This document shows positions 43,496 to 52,035 of a stretch of DNA of 64,000 nucleotides, in pieces. Under the pieces are notes generated by a model, which made no database searches, was not told the origin of the DNA, and saw only the letters and a program-made list of their open reading frames with translations. The DNA is taken from NCBI GenBank assembly GCA_019323515.1, contig JAHWHG010000003.1, positions 1-64,000 of the forward strand. The letters run 5' to 3'. Every line of letters begins with the position of its first letter. The stretch's first letter is position 1. The position numbers and the translations under genes were made by a program. The DNA is from Candidatus Woesearchaeota archaeon (GTDB lineage: Archaea > Nanobdellota > Nanobdellia > Woesearchaeales > JAHWHD01).

Positions 43496-45160
43496 TTAAT
43501 GATATGGTTCGTGACTTGTTATGTTATCGCTAACTTTGAGGAATATATCCTGTAGGACCTTTGTTTTTGAGCAGATACAGTGATAATCCCTTATCGATAT
43601 AATCCTATATCCTTTTGGGTAAGAAATTTTATAATGTCCTTTAGAAGGATTAGGTTCAATGCTATGATTCAATAGAAATTCGATTGAAGGATATTCGCCA
43701 ATTAAATTGTTCTGATTTATCCCAATGAATAACAAAATTTCGTCAATTACCCTCTTGTCAGAAGCTAAATCAAAATGATTTAGTTCGTATTCTTTTTCTA
43801 AGTCATCACTGTTCCAGTTATTTACAGATGATGCTTTGGCATCTGTTACATCAAATATTCCATCATTTCTATCCTTACTACTTGGATTTAAATTAACCCT
43901 CGATAAAGGGGTCAGAACTAATCTTAGTCTTGACGTATTTTGAGTTCCGATTATATTGAAATAGCTAATTTTTGGATTTAAACCATTACTGTTTAAAGCT
44001 AAAACTTGTGGTATTGTTATATTCTTAAAGTTAGGATCAAGTTGAGATATTGGTTCAGTATAACCTCCTTTATTATTTGTTGCAATCAAAATAACCTTGT
44101 TAATCCTTAAATCATTATATTGAGGTGACTCAGCCAGAGTTCTTGCGATTATTCCGTCTATTGAGTGTCCAATTATGCAGATGTTTGGAGTTTTATGGAA
44201 GTTTTGGAGTCTTTTTATTATTGGGTAGAGGTTTGAGGCAGCTTGTTTAACATCAATAGAGATATCACATACTGGAACATATGTTAAAAAGTTCACGTTT
44301 AAAAATTTATTTCTGACAGCTTCGGCTACTTTTTTATCCTTCACCCTGTTATAAAGTATGACTACAAGTTGTGTATTTGAATAAGAACCTTGCTTTGCAA
44401 TGGTTTTTGCTTGTTGTTCATATCCTGTTATTTGTTGTTCAATCTCCTGGTAGGTTTTCCTAACTGCAAGTTCAAGCGAAATTAAAGGAGGGTATCTTTC
44501 AAGGTCTTTGTCGCTTGTCACTACTAAATCGTTTTTTCCTCCATCATTTTCGATGTCTTCTGTGCATTTGTTTGCTGCAAGTATCAAATTGAATAGTTTA
44601 TGCGAAGCAATAATTTCTTTTGCTTGATCCTTTGAGAGATATGGCAGATTCTGGAAATCTTCATAGATACTTACTCCTTTATTGAATGCTTTTTCTCCAA
44701 TTTCATGGTAAACAACGGCAACTTTAACAGCAAGTTCACTTGCATGATTCTCAGATGAACTTTTGTTCATGTTTAGGATTTCTCTAATTCTTTCTATACC
44801 TGCACTAGGACTACCAGTGAGAATCATATCAGCTGCAGCTTTGAGGTTTGCTTCTGAGTCTATCAACGCATATCCCTGTTTCTTATGTTTTTGCATGATT
44901 CTGCCTATTCTAAAATATGGCTTCCCTAATCTTCTTAGTAATCTGGCTTCTTTGAATCTTTTCAGTTCATTTTTAATTACTAATCTAGAGAATACATCAT
45001 CTTCTGATGATTGTTGCATTGATGAAATAGATGGTCCAGTTACTTTGGATTCTAGTTTTTCGCTTTTAATACATCCTTGGATTGCTGCTAGGGATATACA
45101 TGAAGTGAAGGCTAAATATTTACAGAACTTTGATTTCCTAATTTTATCAACTAGGGACAT
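43496..45160 (-). CDS. Lipase-like alpha/beta hydrolase, predicted lipoprotein
   Basis: A 554-residue exported protein with a hydrophobic start and Cys30 in AAIQGC, a possible though imperfect lipobox. Residues 60-240 or so are helical. The C-terminal half is an alpha/beta hydrolase: LVVILYNRVKD strand, nucleophile elbow GHSIDGIIAR with Ser333, an acid candidate Asp443 in NDGIFDV, and a His candidate His482 in NHFDLASD. The order and spacing are those of lipase/PGAP1-type enzymes, but Asp replaces the usual Gly after Ser-x. A TATA box 21 bases before ATG implies a leaderless mRNA. The substrate is unknown; lipid or ester-linked surface groups are possible. Confidence 0.72.
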   Translation of the reverse strand: MSLVDKIRKSKFCKYLAFTSCISLAAIQGCIKSEKLESKVTGPSISSMQQSSEDDVFSRLVIKNELKRFKEARLLRRLGKPYFRIGRIMQKHKKQGYALIDSEANLKAAADMILTGSPSAGIERIREILNMNKSSSENHASELAVKVAVVYHEIGEKAFNKGVSIYEDFQNLPYLSKDQAKEIIASHKLFNLILAANKCTEDIENDGGKNDLVVTSDKDLERYPPLISLELAVRKTYQEIEQQITGYEQQAKTIAKQGSYSNTQLVVILYNRVKDKKVAEAVRNKFLNVNFLTYVPVCDISIDVKQAASNLYPIIKRLQNFHKTPNICIIGHSIDGIIARTLAESPQYNDLRINKVILIATNNKGGYTEPISQLDPNFKNITIPQVLALNSNGLNPKISYFNIIGTQNTSRLRLVLTPLSRVNLNPSSKDRNDGIFDVTDAKASSVNNWNSDDLEKEYELNHFDLASDKRVIDEILLFIGINQNNLIGEYPSIEFLLNHSIEPNPSKGHYKISYPKGYRIISIRDYHCICSKTKVLQDIFLKVSDNITSHEPYH

Positions 45161-45181
45161 ATATAATCTAATGATTATAAT

Positions 45182-45191
45182 TTATATAAAT
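45182..45191 (-). promoter_or_regulatory. TATA box of the lipase-like gene
   Basis: TTATATAAAT on the minus strand, 21 bases before ATG 45160, predicts a leaderless mRNA. Confidence 0.5.
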
Positions 45192-45257
45192 ATTGTTATT
45201 ATTCATAATATGAGACTTAATTATTAGTAATGTTTTACTGAGTTATTTTAACAAACA

Positions 45258-45300
45258 TTTATATATAAGAAAACAATAAATTTCTTTTATAAAGGAGGTG
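45258..45300 (+). promoter_or_regulatory. Promoter and strong ribosome site of the 45306 gene
   Basis: TTTATATATAA (45258-45268) and AAAGGAGGTG (45291-45300), 5 bases before ATG, repeat the arrangement seen before 40089. This promoter restarts the pilin-like run after the inserted pair. Confidence 0.6.
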
Positions 45301-45305
45301 TTGCG

Positions 45306-45647
45306 ATGAAGAAAGGTCAGGGCTTTACATGGGAGACTTTGATTACTGCTACTATCGTAATATTGGTAGGAGTTATTGTAATTTTTATATTTAGAAGCTA
45401 TATAAATAAGCAGACCGGAGCTATTGATACTCAGCTTGCTTCTTTAGGTGATTGTGATTGTGATGGGATTGCTAATATGTTTGATGAATGTAAGTGTGAA
45501 AAAGGAAGTGCTGAATTTAAGGGTTGTACAAAGGATCCATCACAGATGAAAGATGATGAGAAGAAATGTAAATTGACTTCTCTTGATCAGTGTCCAGAGA
45601 ATAAGTTTCCAGGAAATAAGTGTCCTCCTATTGATATTGCAAAATGA
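45306..45647 (+). CDS. Small pilin-like protein with own promoter (KKGQ start), 113 aa
   Basis: MKKGQGFTWET then a helix (ITATIVILVGVIVIFIF), RSYINKQTG and a 70-residue outer domain with eight Cys. The outer part contains GDCDCDGIANMFDECK, a thrombospondin-3-like Ca loop. Start and helix resemble the 40089 product, so these are likely paralogous major subunits of two halves of the cluster. Strong ribosome site and own promoter. Its stop overlaps the next ATG. Confidence 0.74.
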   Translation: MKKGQGFTWETLITATIVILVGVIVIFIFRSYINKQTGAIDTQLASLGDCDCDGIANMFDECKCEKGSAEFKGCTKDPSQMKDDEKKCKLTSLDQCPENKFPGNKCPPIDIAK

Positions 45648-46393
45648 GGACTAAATTTAAAATGAAAAAAGCAATTGCACCTCAATTTCTTGTATCATTC
45701 TTAATTGGGGCTTTACTAATTGTTTCAGTTGTTTTTATCTTAAAGGGATGTGTTGATGTTACTAATGTCGCAACTTCAGATTATGAAAGTCTTGTTAGGG
45801 AGATGAATAGTCTCCAGCAAGGACAGAGGAAAAGCGTAAGGTTAACTATGGATGATGGCACTGCTTTATTTGGAATATCTAAAAATGCAGATAAAGTACA
45901 AATGACTTCTACAACGCTATGGGGGTTAGTTGACAGCTGGAAACTGACATTTGAACGGCCAGTTCAGTGTACAAAGGGTAGTGCTTGTGTGTGCTTATGT
46001 AAACGTGATTTAGGTTTGAAGGAGTTTGCAGCCATACGTTCTTATACAATTCGATGTGACCCTAATGCACTTACGTGTAAGCCTTTGAGCAGGGATATTT
46101 ATAGCTCTAACTCTGAAATGTTGAAGAATTCTGATCTGGGTTTAGATGAATCTGATTTTGGGCCTTATAGTTTTAAGGGCGGCTTCTTTTTTGAGAAGGA
46201 ATCAGGGTCTAGTTCTCTGGTTGATTTTATCCAGACTGTTGGCGGTACTGTTGATAAGAATATATTTAAAGGTCTTTCGCAGCAGCATGTGAAATCAGTT
46301 ACTATTGAGAATTATAAAGATAGAATGGTTGTATGTTTTAAATCTCCTTGTTTTAGTCAGGAGATGAAGGCCGAGGTTGATAGGAATCCATGA
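45644..46393 (+). CDS. Pilin-like membrane protein (KKAIAPQF start), 249 aa
   Basis: Starts at ATG 45644 (overlapping the preceding stop) or at ATG 45662, which would give MKKAIAPQFL. A helix follows at about 14-33 (LVSFLIGALLIVSVVFIL). The outer domain of about 210 residues has nine Cys, several close together (ACVCLCKRD). The KKA step lacks the Gln of most relatives. No fold is recognised. It overlaps the next gene by 4 bases. Confidence 0.68.
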   Translation: MRTKFKMKKAIAPQFLVSFLIGALLIVSVVFILKGCVDVTNVATSDYESLVREMNSLQQGQRKSVRLTMDDGTALFGISKNADKVQMTSTTLWGLVDSWKLTFERPVQCTKGSACVCLCKRDLGLKEFAAIRSYTIRCDPNALTCKPLSRDIYSSNSEMLKNSDLGLDESDFGPYSFKGGFFFEKESGSSSLVDFIQTVGGTVDKNIFKGLSQQHVKSVTIENYKDRMVVCFKSPCFSQEMKAEVDRNP

Positions 46394-47214
46394 AATCTAG
46401 AAAAGCTCAAGCAATGATTTTGATAACTGTACTTGCTATTGTTATTTTTGGCGTTGTTATCGCAAGGGTTGCAAAGACTGTTGGTACTGATGAAAATCTT
46501 ATTACTAGGGCAATAGTAAGAAACCATAAGTTGGCTGCGGAGTTAGCAGGGTTTGCACCAGGAAATGTCTATTTTTTGAATACAGGAAATATATCTTACG
46601 AAACAAAGGTTGTTAATAATCTTATAAGTGTTGATGATAAGAATGCCTTTATTGTATCAAAGACTGTTTTGAATGAGCAGTTAGGGAAGCCTAATCAACT
46701 TTATTTTGTTAAATCAGGTGAAGTTGTTGATATTTCAACAAATTTTGACAATAAGTCCTTAAAGGCTAGGCATTATAATGATATTAGTTTGGGTGGAAGA
46801 TTTCCAATAGTCTTTGTTTACAAAAGTACTTACCCTCAATTGGCTACTTTAATTGATAGGCTAAAGGATGATTTAGTTAAACAGAATTATAATGTAAAGA
46901 TTAATCCTACAACTCTCGATCCAAGGGATGTTGTTATTGTTTTTGATGCTGTACCAACCAACAATGAAGTTATAAAGGTTTATTTTGAGTTGAATAAGGA
47001 CAAGAGTGTTCAGATGAAAAGCAGAAAATTAGCTGTTTTATTGTTGAATAGTATGTTAAGTGAATTTGAATTTAATCCTCTTGTCGTACCAGCTTATAAA
47101 TCCAACCTTGGAGCTTATGATGTTGCTGTAAGGTTAGAGATTGAACAATCAATGCTTGATAAGTATTATTTGCACACTCCTATAAGGGAAGCGATCATAA
47201 AATTTTTGCAGTAA
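46390..47214 (+). CDS. Pilin-like membrane protein (RKAQ start), 274 aa
   Basis: MKSRKAQAMIL then a helix (ITVLAIVIFGVVIARVAK) and about 245 outer residues without any Cys, unlike most of the set. The outer part looks like an alpha-beta repeat (VFVYKSTYPQLATLIDRL, then VIVFDAVPTNNEVIKVYF). It overlaps the previous stop (ATGA) and ends 1 base before the next ATG. No family is recognised. Confidence 0.7.
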   Translation: MKSRKAQAMILITVLAIVIFGVVIARVAKTVGTDENLITRAIVRNHKLAAELAGFAPGNVYFLNTGNISYETKVVNNLISVDDKNAFIVSKTVLNEQLGKPNQLYFVKSGEVVDISTNFDNKSLKARHYNDISLGGRFPIVFVYKSTYPQLATLIDRLKDDLVKQNYNVKINPTTLDPRDVVIVFDAVPTNNEVIKVYFELNKDKSVQMKSRKLAVLLLNSMLSEFEFNPLVVPAYKSNLGAYDVAVRLEIEQSMLDKYYLHTPIREAIIKFLQ

Positions 47215-47215
47215 A

Positions 47216-47674
47216 ATGCCAGAAGAATTTGAAACAGGACAAGCACCAATGTGGTGGATATTTTATGGAATCATAATGCCTATATTAGTTATACTGTTTA
47301 TCTTCTTTATCAGTCAATATAAATCTGTTGCTATTGCACAGACGCATAATGTAGAGACTTTGGGATACCAACAGATGTTTCTTAACAGTGACTGTCTTTG
47401 CTATCAAGATCATTTGACTGGTAGGTTGTACCCTGGAGTGATTGAAAAAAGTAAGTTTAACAGCCAATGGTTTAGTAATTGTTTTACTAATAATCCTTTA
47501 AATTATGGTTTTAGGTTAACTCTTATCGACCATGTTGGGAAGATACTTGGTCAGGTGTCAAAGGATATTAATACTAATTTTAAAAGTACAAAGAGCGTTG
47601 TCCCGATCCTTGTAAGAGATAACAATGGATATTATAATGCAAAGCTTGAGGTTGAGGTGTGGTTTGGTGGATAA
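47216..47674 (+). CDS. Pilin-like membrane protein (ETGQAPMWW start), 152 aa
   Basis: MPEEFETGQAPMWW precedes a long hydrophobic helix at about 15-32 (IFYGIIMPILVILFIFF). The start is acidic rather than basic, so membrane orientation or processing may differ, though the Gly-Gln step remains. The outer domain has three Cys (SDCLCYQD and NCFTNN). It overlaps the next gene by 8 bases. Its inclusion in the set is by position and general form. Confidence 0.65.
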   Translation: MPEEFETGQAPMWWIFYGIIMPILVILFIFFISQYKSVAIAQTHNVETLGYQQMFLNSDCLCYQDHLTGRLYPGVIEKSKFNSQWFSNCFTNNPLNYGFRLTLIDHVGKILGQVSKDINTNFKSTKSVVPILVRDNNGYYNAKLEVEVWFGG

Positions 47675-48197
47675 AAAAGCTATGAGGCCTTATGCAGATT
47701 TTGTAGCTGCTTTGTTAATATTGGCAGTTTTTTATTTTACTTATTTTAACATTGCCTATGGCGGCCAGATTAAGCAAATAGAAAGTAAGGTTGAGGAAGC
47801 TACAATAAATTTTGGTAATGGTTATCTTATTTTTACTTACCTTAATTCGCCAATTTTCGGTCAAGGCGCTGATGCATCACACTTAAAAAACATTCCTGGT
47901 CTTGATTCTTCAACGATTAATGAACTTACTAAGGATTTCAATTATCTTAAGAAATTGACTTATGCGGATTTAATAGTCCTGCATGAAGCTAGTGGTAATG
48001 ATGCTTATAGTATCTTGTTAAAGGAGCTTTCAACTGCTGAGCTTGATAGATTGGTAGGGAAGGATAAGTGGAGATTGAATATAGATGGGGATTTTTATGG
48101 AAGAAGTTTTGTAAGTGCTAATACTTTTTCATACTATACTATGCTTCAAGGTTTAGATTATAAGGATTTGAGGATTGAATTGTATGTTGAGAAATAA
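47667..48197 (+). CDS. Pilin-like membrane protein (DKKAMRP start), 176 aa
   Basis: I start it at GTG 47667, with GAGGTG 7 bases before, giving MDKKAMRPYADF; the longer frame from 47625 would run back through the upstream gene. The helix is at about 11-28 (VAALLILAVFYFTYF). The outer domain of about 145 residues lacks Cys and is helical near GQGADASHLKNIPGL. It overlaps the next gene by 14 bases. The family is unknown. Confidence 0.66.
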   Translation: MDKKAMRPYADFVAALLILAVFYFTYFNIAYGGQIKQIESKVEEATINFGNGYLIFTYLNSPIFGQGADASHLKNIPGLDSSTINELTKDFNYLKKLTYADLIVLHEASGNDAYSILLKELSTAELDRLVGKDKWRLNIDGDFYGRSFVSANTFSYYTMLQGLDYKDLRIELYVEK

Positions 48198-49125
48198 GAA
48201 GTCACAATTATTGATTGGAATTGCAGCTGCTTTAATATTAGGTGTAGTGATATTTAGCATTTATGCTGCAAGGCAAGTACGTGAAGGTGGTGTGAAAGCT
48301 TTTGTTGGCGAGGAGCAGATTGAACTTATTGCAGCTTATCAAGCGGTGGGGGATGATCTTTTTTATATCGATAAGGCTGCTGAGTTTGCTTTACACAAAA
48401 CATTATTTGATTTTGCTAATAATGGAGGTCTTATGAGGTCTAGTTGTATTACTGCGGATGGTAATCTTTGGTCAGGTGGTTGTTTCCCTAAAGAGCTTGA
48501 GAAAAATTTTGAATATTACTATGCCTTAAACTTCAAGCCGAATGCTGCGCTTTATTCGTATATTGATTACGATTTTGTTGTGTTTAATGGATTAGAGGTA
48601 ATTGGTATAAGTGATGAACCTTTAAGTTTTACGATTGCTTCTCCTAGAACTAATAAAGATATTGGAAGATTTGAGGTAAGACCGGATTTCCATGTAAAAG
48701 TTGATTATGATTTAGAGGTGTATAATAAGTTGGGCGTGTTAGCTGCTCAGCTAGAGGAATGCAAGACTGATACTTTGAGGTGTGTGAGTACGAAGATGGG
48801 TGATTTTATGGCAAATAACCCAATTGAGGTTTATCTTGAGGATTGTAATACTCCTGGTTCAAGCCTTCCAGCTGACTTTTCTAGTAAACATATATTGAGG
48901 TTTTGTGCTCGCGAAATTGATAAGAAGTTTATGACAAAAAATGGTTTTAAAGCGCCTGAGATTAAATTTGCTGTTGATGTTTTGCAGACTGGAACAAGTG
49001 TTTCTTCACCAGCTGTTCCTAGTGCAGTTCCTTCGCAGCCTTCAGCATCAGCTACTGGTATTGGACCTAGTGTTACAAGTAGTACCACTTTGGGAGGTAG
49101 AACTGTTTATATTGTAAAACTGTGA
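48184..49125 (+). CDS. Pilin-like membrane protein (NKKSQ start), 313 aa
   Basis: MLRNKKSQLLI and a helix (GIAAALILGVVIFSIYAAR) resemble the start of the 1060-residue protein at 11499-14681. The outer region has six Cys and, near the end, a Ser/Pro/Ala/Thr-rich linker (about 270-300), a likely glycosylated stalk. ATG 48184 is preferred to TTG 48175 on ribosome-site distance (GAGG at 48170). It is the last pilin-like gene, 6 bases before the metalloprotease gene. Confidence 0.7.
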   Translation: MLRNKKSQLLIGIAAALILGVVIFSIYAARQVREGGVKAFVGEEQIELIAAYQAVGDDLFYIDKAAEFALHKTLFDFANNGGLMRSSCITADGNLWSGGCFPKELEKNFEYYYALNFKPNAALYSYIDYDFVVFNGLEVIGISDEPLSFTIASPRTNKDIGRFEVRPDFHVKVDYDLEVYNKLGVLAAQLEECKTDTLRCVSTKMGDFMANNPIEVYLEDCNTPGSSLPADFSSKHILRFCAREIDKKFMTKNGFKAPEIKFAVDVLQTGTSVSSPAVPSAVPSQPSASATGIGPSVTSSTTLGGRTVYIVKL

Positions 49126-49131
49126 TGAAAA

Positions 49132-50508
49132 ATGAACAAAAAAGTTGTAATATTCACGATTATGCTTTGTATCTTGCCTTTTGTTATGGGGCAAAACTAT
49201 TCAAATATTATTGATGAAATTCCTTTAATTAAGACACCAACTGAATATAATCAGATTAAAGATTTGATTGAGGGTTTTAATAATAATATAATTATTGAGA
49301 TTACAAATAAGAACATTGATGTTAACAATGAAGTTGATTATCTCTCTAACCGTCTTAGTAAGGACTCATGCAATGTTGTTATATTAATGCTTAACTATGA
49401 GCTTAAAGTTTCTCCTGATAAATGTAATTTTGACCAGTCTTATCTCAAGAGTCCTGCAATTATTAATGCATTGCAGACAGAGGATTATATTGGTGCGTTA
49501 GTTAACCTTATTCATTATGTAATTGAAAATAATCCCATTAAATCAAAGGAAGAATCGCAGCAAACAAAGCCTCTACAGGTTTTGAGACCTGGAGAGATTA
49601 ATCGTGATGCTCTTTTTAAGGTTCTTATAGTCCCTGTTGATTGGAAAAATAAGGCTATATATTTATCTGAAGCAAGTTACGTTAGAGAAAAAATTAAATC
49701 TGCATTTCCATTTGGGGGTTGTGAGGATAAGATTGAAGTGATTATTCCTGAGTTATTGGATTATGGCGATTCTTGGCGAGATAGTTCCTGTTATGTCCCT
49801 TATCAGCACTGTAATACTTTTAGGTTATTAACCCCGCTTGCGGAAATACCCAATAAACCTTATAGCGTTCTTAGTCAACTTGATTTTATATACAATTGTG
49901 CTAAGCAATATCAATCTAAAACAGGTATTTCATTTGATAGAGTGATTGGATTAATAGAAGAAGATTTAAGTCCTCATGCGGAAAAATGTTCTGATGGAAT
50001 GTCTGGTGGTGGTTGGACATTTATGTATTCTCCTGTTATTATCAGTCATAAGGATTCTGTTATCCATGAGTTAGGGCACACTTTTGGTTTTAATGAGCAG
50101 TATTGTGACATGGAATATAAAGCTGTTTCACCTCAATATTATAATAGCCGAGTGTTTAATCCATCATTTTTTGTTAAAAATCCATTATTTGATTCACAAA
50201 AAACGCAACTTTGTGGTATGTATGATTTAGTTAACCCTTTGCAACCTTCTCTTGGTTGTGCAGGGGCGTTGGATAAGGGTTGTTTTAATGCTTTTGACGA
50301 CGATGGTGATACGATGATGTTAGGTAATTATGATAGGTTTGCAAAAGATACTAATGGAGACGGTAAGTTGGATTCTGGTGCAAGGACTGCAATGTCTAGT
50401 GGTTTTAATTATGATATCAATGAGTTCAATCATCTTAAGAAGTTTCTTGGATGTGATAAACAATTTTCACAAAGTTATTTAAGGGCTAATTCGCCTGGGA
50501 GGTATTGA
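49132..50508 (+). CDS. Secreted metzincin-like zinc metalloprotease
   Basis: A 458-residue exported enzyme with a signal peptide cleaved near residue 20 (FVMG-QNY). The zinc motif is HELGHTFGFNE at 312-322: His312 and His316 bind zinc, Glu313 is the catalytic base, and Glu322 takes the third-ligand place where metzincins have His. AMSSG at 420-424 is a candidate Met-turn. An EF-hand-like loop DTNGDGKLDS (406-415) may bind Ca. Eleven Cys suggest disulfides. It follows the pilin-like genes by 6 bases in the same operon, so processing of surface subunits or host proteins is plausible. The substrate is unknown. Confidence 0.8.
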   Translation: MNKKVVIFTIMLCILPFVMGQNYSNIIDEIPLIKTPTEYNQIKDLIEGFNNNIIIEITNKNIDVNNEVDYLSNRLSKDSCNVVILMLNYELKVSPDKCNFDQSYLKSPAIINALQTEDYIGALVNLIHYVIENNPIKSKEESQQTKPLQVLRPGEINRDALFKVLIVPVDWKNKAIYLSEASYVREKIKSAFPFGGCEDKIEVIIPELLDYGDSWRDSSCYVPYQHCNTFRLLTPLAEIPNKPYSVLSQLDFIYNCAKQYQSKTGISFDRVIGLIEEDLSPHAEKCSDGMSGGGWTFMYSPVIISHKDSVIHELGHTFGFNEQYCDMEYKAVSPQYYNSRVFNPSFFVKNPLFDSQKTQLCGMYDLVNPLQPSLGCAGALDKGCFNAFDDDGDTMMLGNYDRFAKDTNGDGKLDSGARTAMSSGFNYDINEFNHLKKFLGCDKQFSQSYLRANSPGRY

Positions 50509-50510
50509 CA

Positions 50511-51149
50511 ATGATGAGAAAAGTCTTAATATATGTTTTTTTATTCCTAATCCTTGCAACCTCAGTCTTTTCTATCCCTTGTCTAGACCTACGAATTATT
50601 CTTTCTGATGATGATATTAGTGTTGATTATTCAGTTTTTGATGGTGAATTGGATTATACTTTTTCAGATAAAGGTGATTATGAATTAAGTCTTTTAGGGA
50701 ACCAGGGAGTTTTGTTTCAAAATTATTATTCTTTTAGTAGGATAATGGATAATAAAAGAATTGATCTTGAAGATACAAAGCTAATTTCAGATGTTATTCC
50801 ATTTACTAAGGAAATGAAGTTTTTTGAGTTGAGAAGAGATAATGAACTGCTTAAACGAATTGAATTAGAACTTTGTAATGATAATGGCCTATGTGATTCT
50901 AAGGAGAATTCCTTAACTTGTAATGATTGTAATCCAGAAGGACAAGATAACTTGTGTATTAGCATTGAAGATGATTTTTGTGACCCTGATTGTTTAGAGG
51001 GATTTGATCCTGATTGTTTAATAGAAGAGACAAAAGAAACTTCGAAATTGAAATGGCTTTTGTGGATTTTTGGTTTTATCCTGTTAGCTGTTTTAACCTT
51101 CTTGTACTTTAAAATTATAAAGAAGGAGAAATCTGTTGTGAAATCTTAG
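50511..51149 (+). CDS. Secreted Cys-rich protein with C-terminal membrane anchor
   Basis: A 212-residue type I membrane protein. GGGAGGT lies 7 bases before ATG 50511, which settles the start. A signal peptide (1-20) is followed by an outer beta-like domain of about 100 residues, a Cys-rich segment at 115-160 (LCNDNGLCDSKENSLTC, then CNPEGQDNLC), and a membrane helix at about 178-197 ending in a Lys-rich tail. Such C-terminal Cys-rich stalks are common in Woesearchaeota surface proteins as far as I know. It ends the surface operon and overlaps the convergent gene by 35 bases. Confidence 0.7.
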   Translation: MMRKVLIYVFLFLILATSVFSIPCLDLRIILSDDDISVDYSVFDGELDYTFSDKGDYELSLLGNQGVLFQNYYSFSRIMDNKRIDLEDTKLISDVIPFTKEMKFFELRRDNELLKRIELELCNDNGLCDSKENSLTCNDCNPEGQDNLCISIEDDFCDPDCLEGFDPDCLIEETKETSKLKWLLWIFGFILLAVLTFLYFKIIKKEKSVVKS

Positions 51150-51936
51150 TATTGAACTCGTTTGCTGCTGTGATTGTTAATTGCTTTGCTTGTCTTATAA
51201 GGTTTATTGCTTGGTTCGTGTCAGTTGCAATGAGTTGTTCTGCCTGTTGTATTAATGATGATGCTTCTTCTATTGCTTGTTCAAGAGGTTCTAATATATT
51301 GGCTGGAGCTTCTAAGTGTTGGCTTGTTATACTGTCAATTATTGACTGCGCGTCCTGAATCTCTTTGTTTATTATCGTAATAATCTTCTGTTCCAAGCTT
51401 ATAATTATTTCCCGTGATTTTTCAAGTGACTTGACAGGATTTTTTTTAATCAGTCTTTCTGATTCTTTAAGCTCTTTTTCATTTTTTCTTGTGTCAATCA
51501 TTAAGTTTTGTGCAACTGTTATGTCTTTCTTAGCTTTTGATAAAGCGTCAATTGCATGAGGTCTTTTAGAAAATAATGCTTCAATAAGTGCAGTGAAAGG
51601 GATGAGGTTTGTCACGAATTCAATAGCTTCGCCTACAACAGGAATAAAGCTTAGGAAGAAGTTTGCAACAGCAAGCGCGTTTATTGTAGCCCAAAACTTC
51701 CCTACAATCTTTCTTTGTCTTGAGTAGATAATGATTGCTGCAATCCAGTCACCTATATCAAAACCCAGAGTTCCAACTCCAATGAAATTGTCAAGGTGCG
51801 ACAATGCAAAGTCAAGGAAGTCGTAAAATAAAGCCACTATTTGTTTTCTGAATATGTACAGCAGTAGAAGTATTATTGCTATAATCCCATATATCCCAAA
51901 AGTATTCCAGAACCAAGTAAGGAGTTCTAATACCAT
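51115..51936 (-). CDS. Membrane protein with long C-terminal coiled coil
   Basis: A 273-residue protein of unknown family. The N-terminal half has about three hydrophobic spans (13-28, 60-70 and 85-115, the last with FFLSFIPVVGEAIEF). From about 130 to the end it is almost wholly helical and charged, with Glu/Gln/Ala-rich heptads (LEPLEQAIEEASSLIQQAEQ), and contains no Cys. A leaderless promoter is predicted at 51957-51966. It is divergent from rpa. A structural or scaffolding role is possible. I do not recognise it. Confidence 0.65.
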   Translation of the reverse strand: MVLELLTWFWNTFGIYGIIAIILLLLYIFRKQIVALFYDFLDFALSHLDNFIGVGTLGFDIGDWIAAIIIYSRQRKIVGKFWATINALAVANFFLSFIPVVGEAIEFVTNLIPFTALIEALFSKRPHAIDALSKAKKDITVAQNLMIDTRKNEKELKESERLIKKNPVKSLEKSREIIISLEQKIITIINKEIQDAQSIIDSITSQHLEAPANILEPLEQAIEEASSLIQQAEQLIATDTNQAINLIRQAKQLTITAANEFNTKISQQISPSL

Positions 51937-51956
51937 AAGAATAATATTTATATTAG

Positions 51957-52002
51957 TTTATATATATCTTTCTGTGCATTTCAAACCTAAAATTATTTAT
52001 AA
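51957..52002. promoter_or_regulatory. Divergent promoters for coiled-coil gene (-) and rpa (+)
   Basis: A TATA element at 51957-51966 lies 20 bases before ATG 51936 on the minus strand. ATTTATAA at 51995-52002 lies 33 bases before ATG 52036 on plus, with GGGGTG between at ribosome-site distance. Confidence 0.5.
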
Positions 52003-52035
52003 TATGACTTTATTTAGTTCACTGGGGTGTTTATA

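Noticed and set aside
42755..45160. Transposon or integrated element in the pilin cluster
   Set aside because: No transposase, terminal inverted repeats, target-site duplication or tRNA attachment site could be seen at the edges; only opposite orientation is evident.
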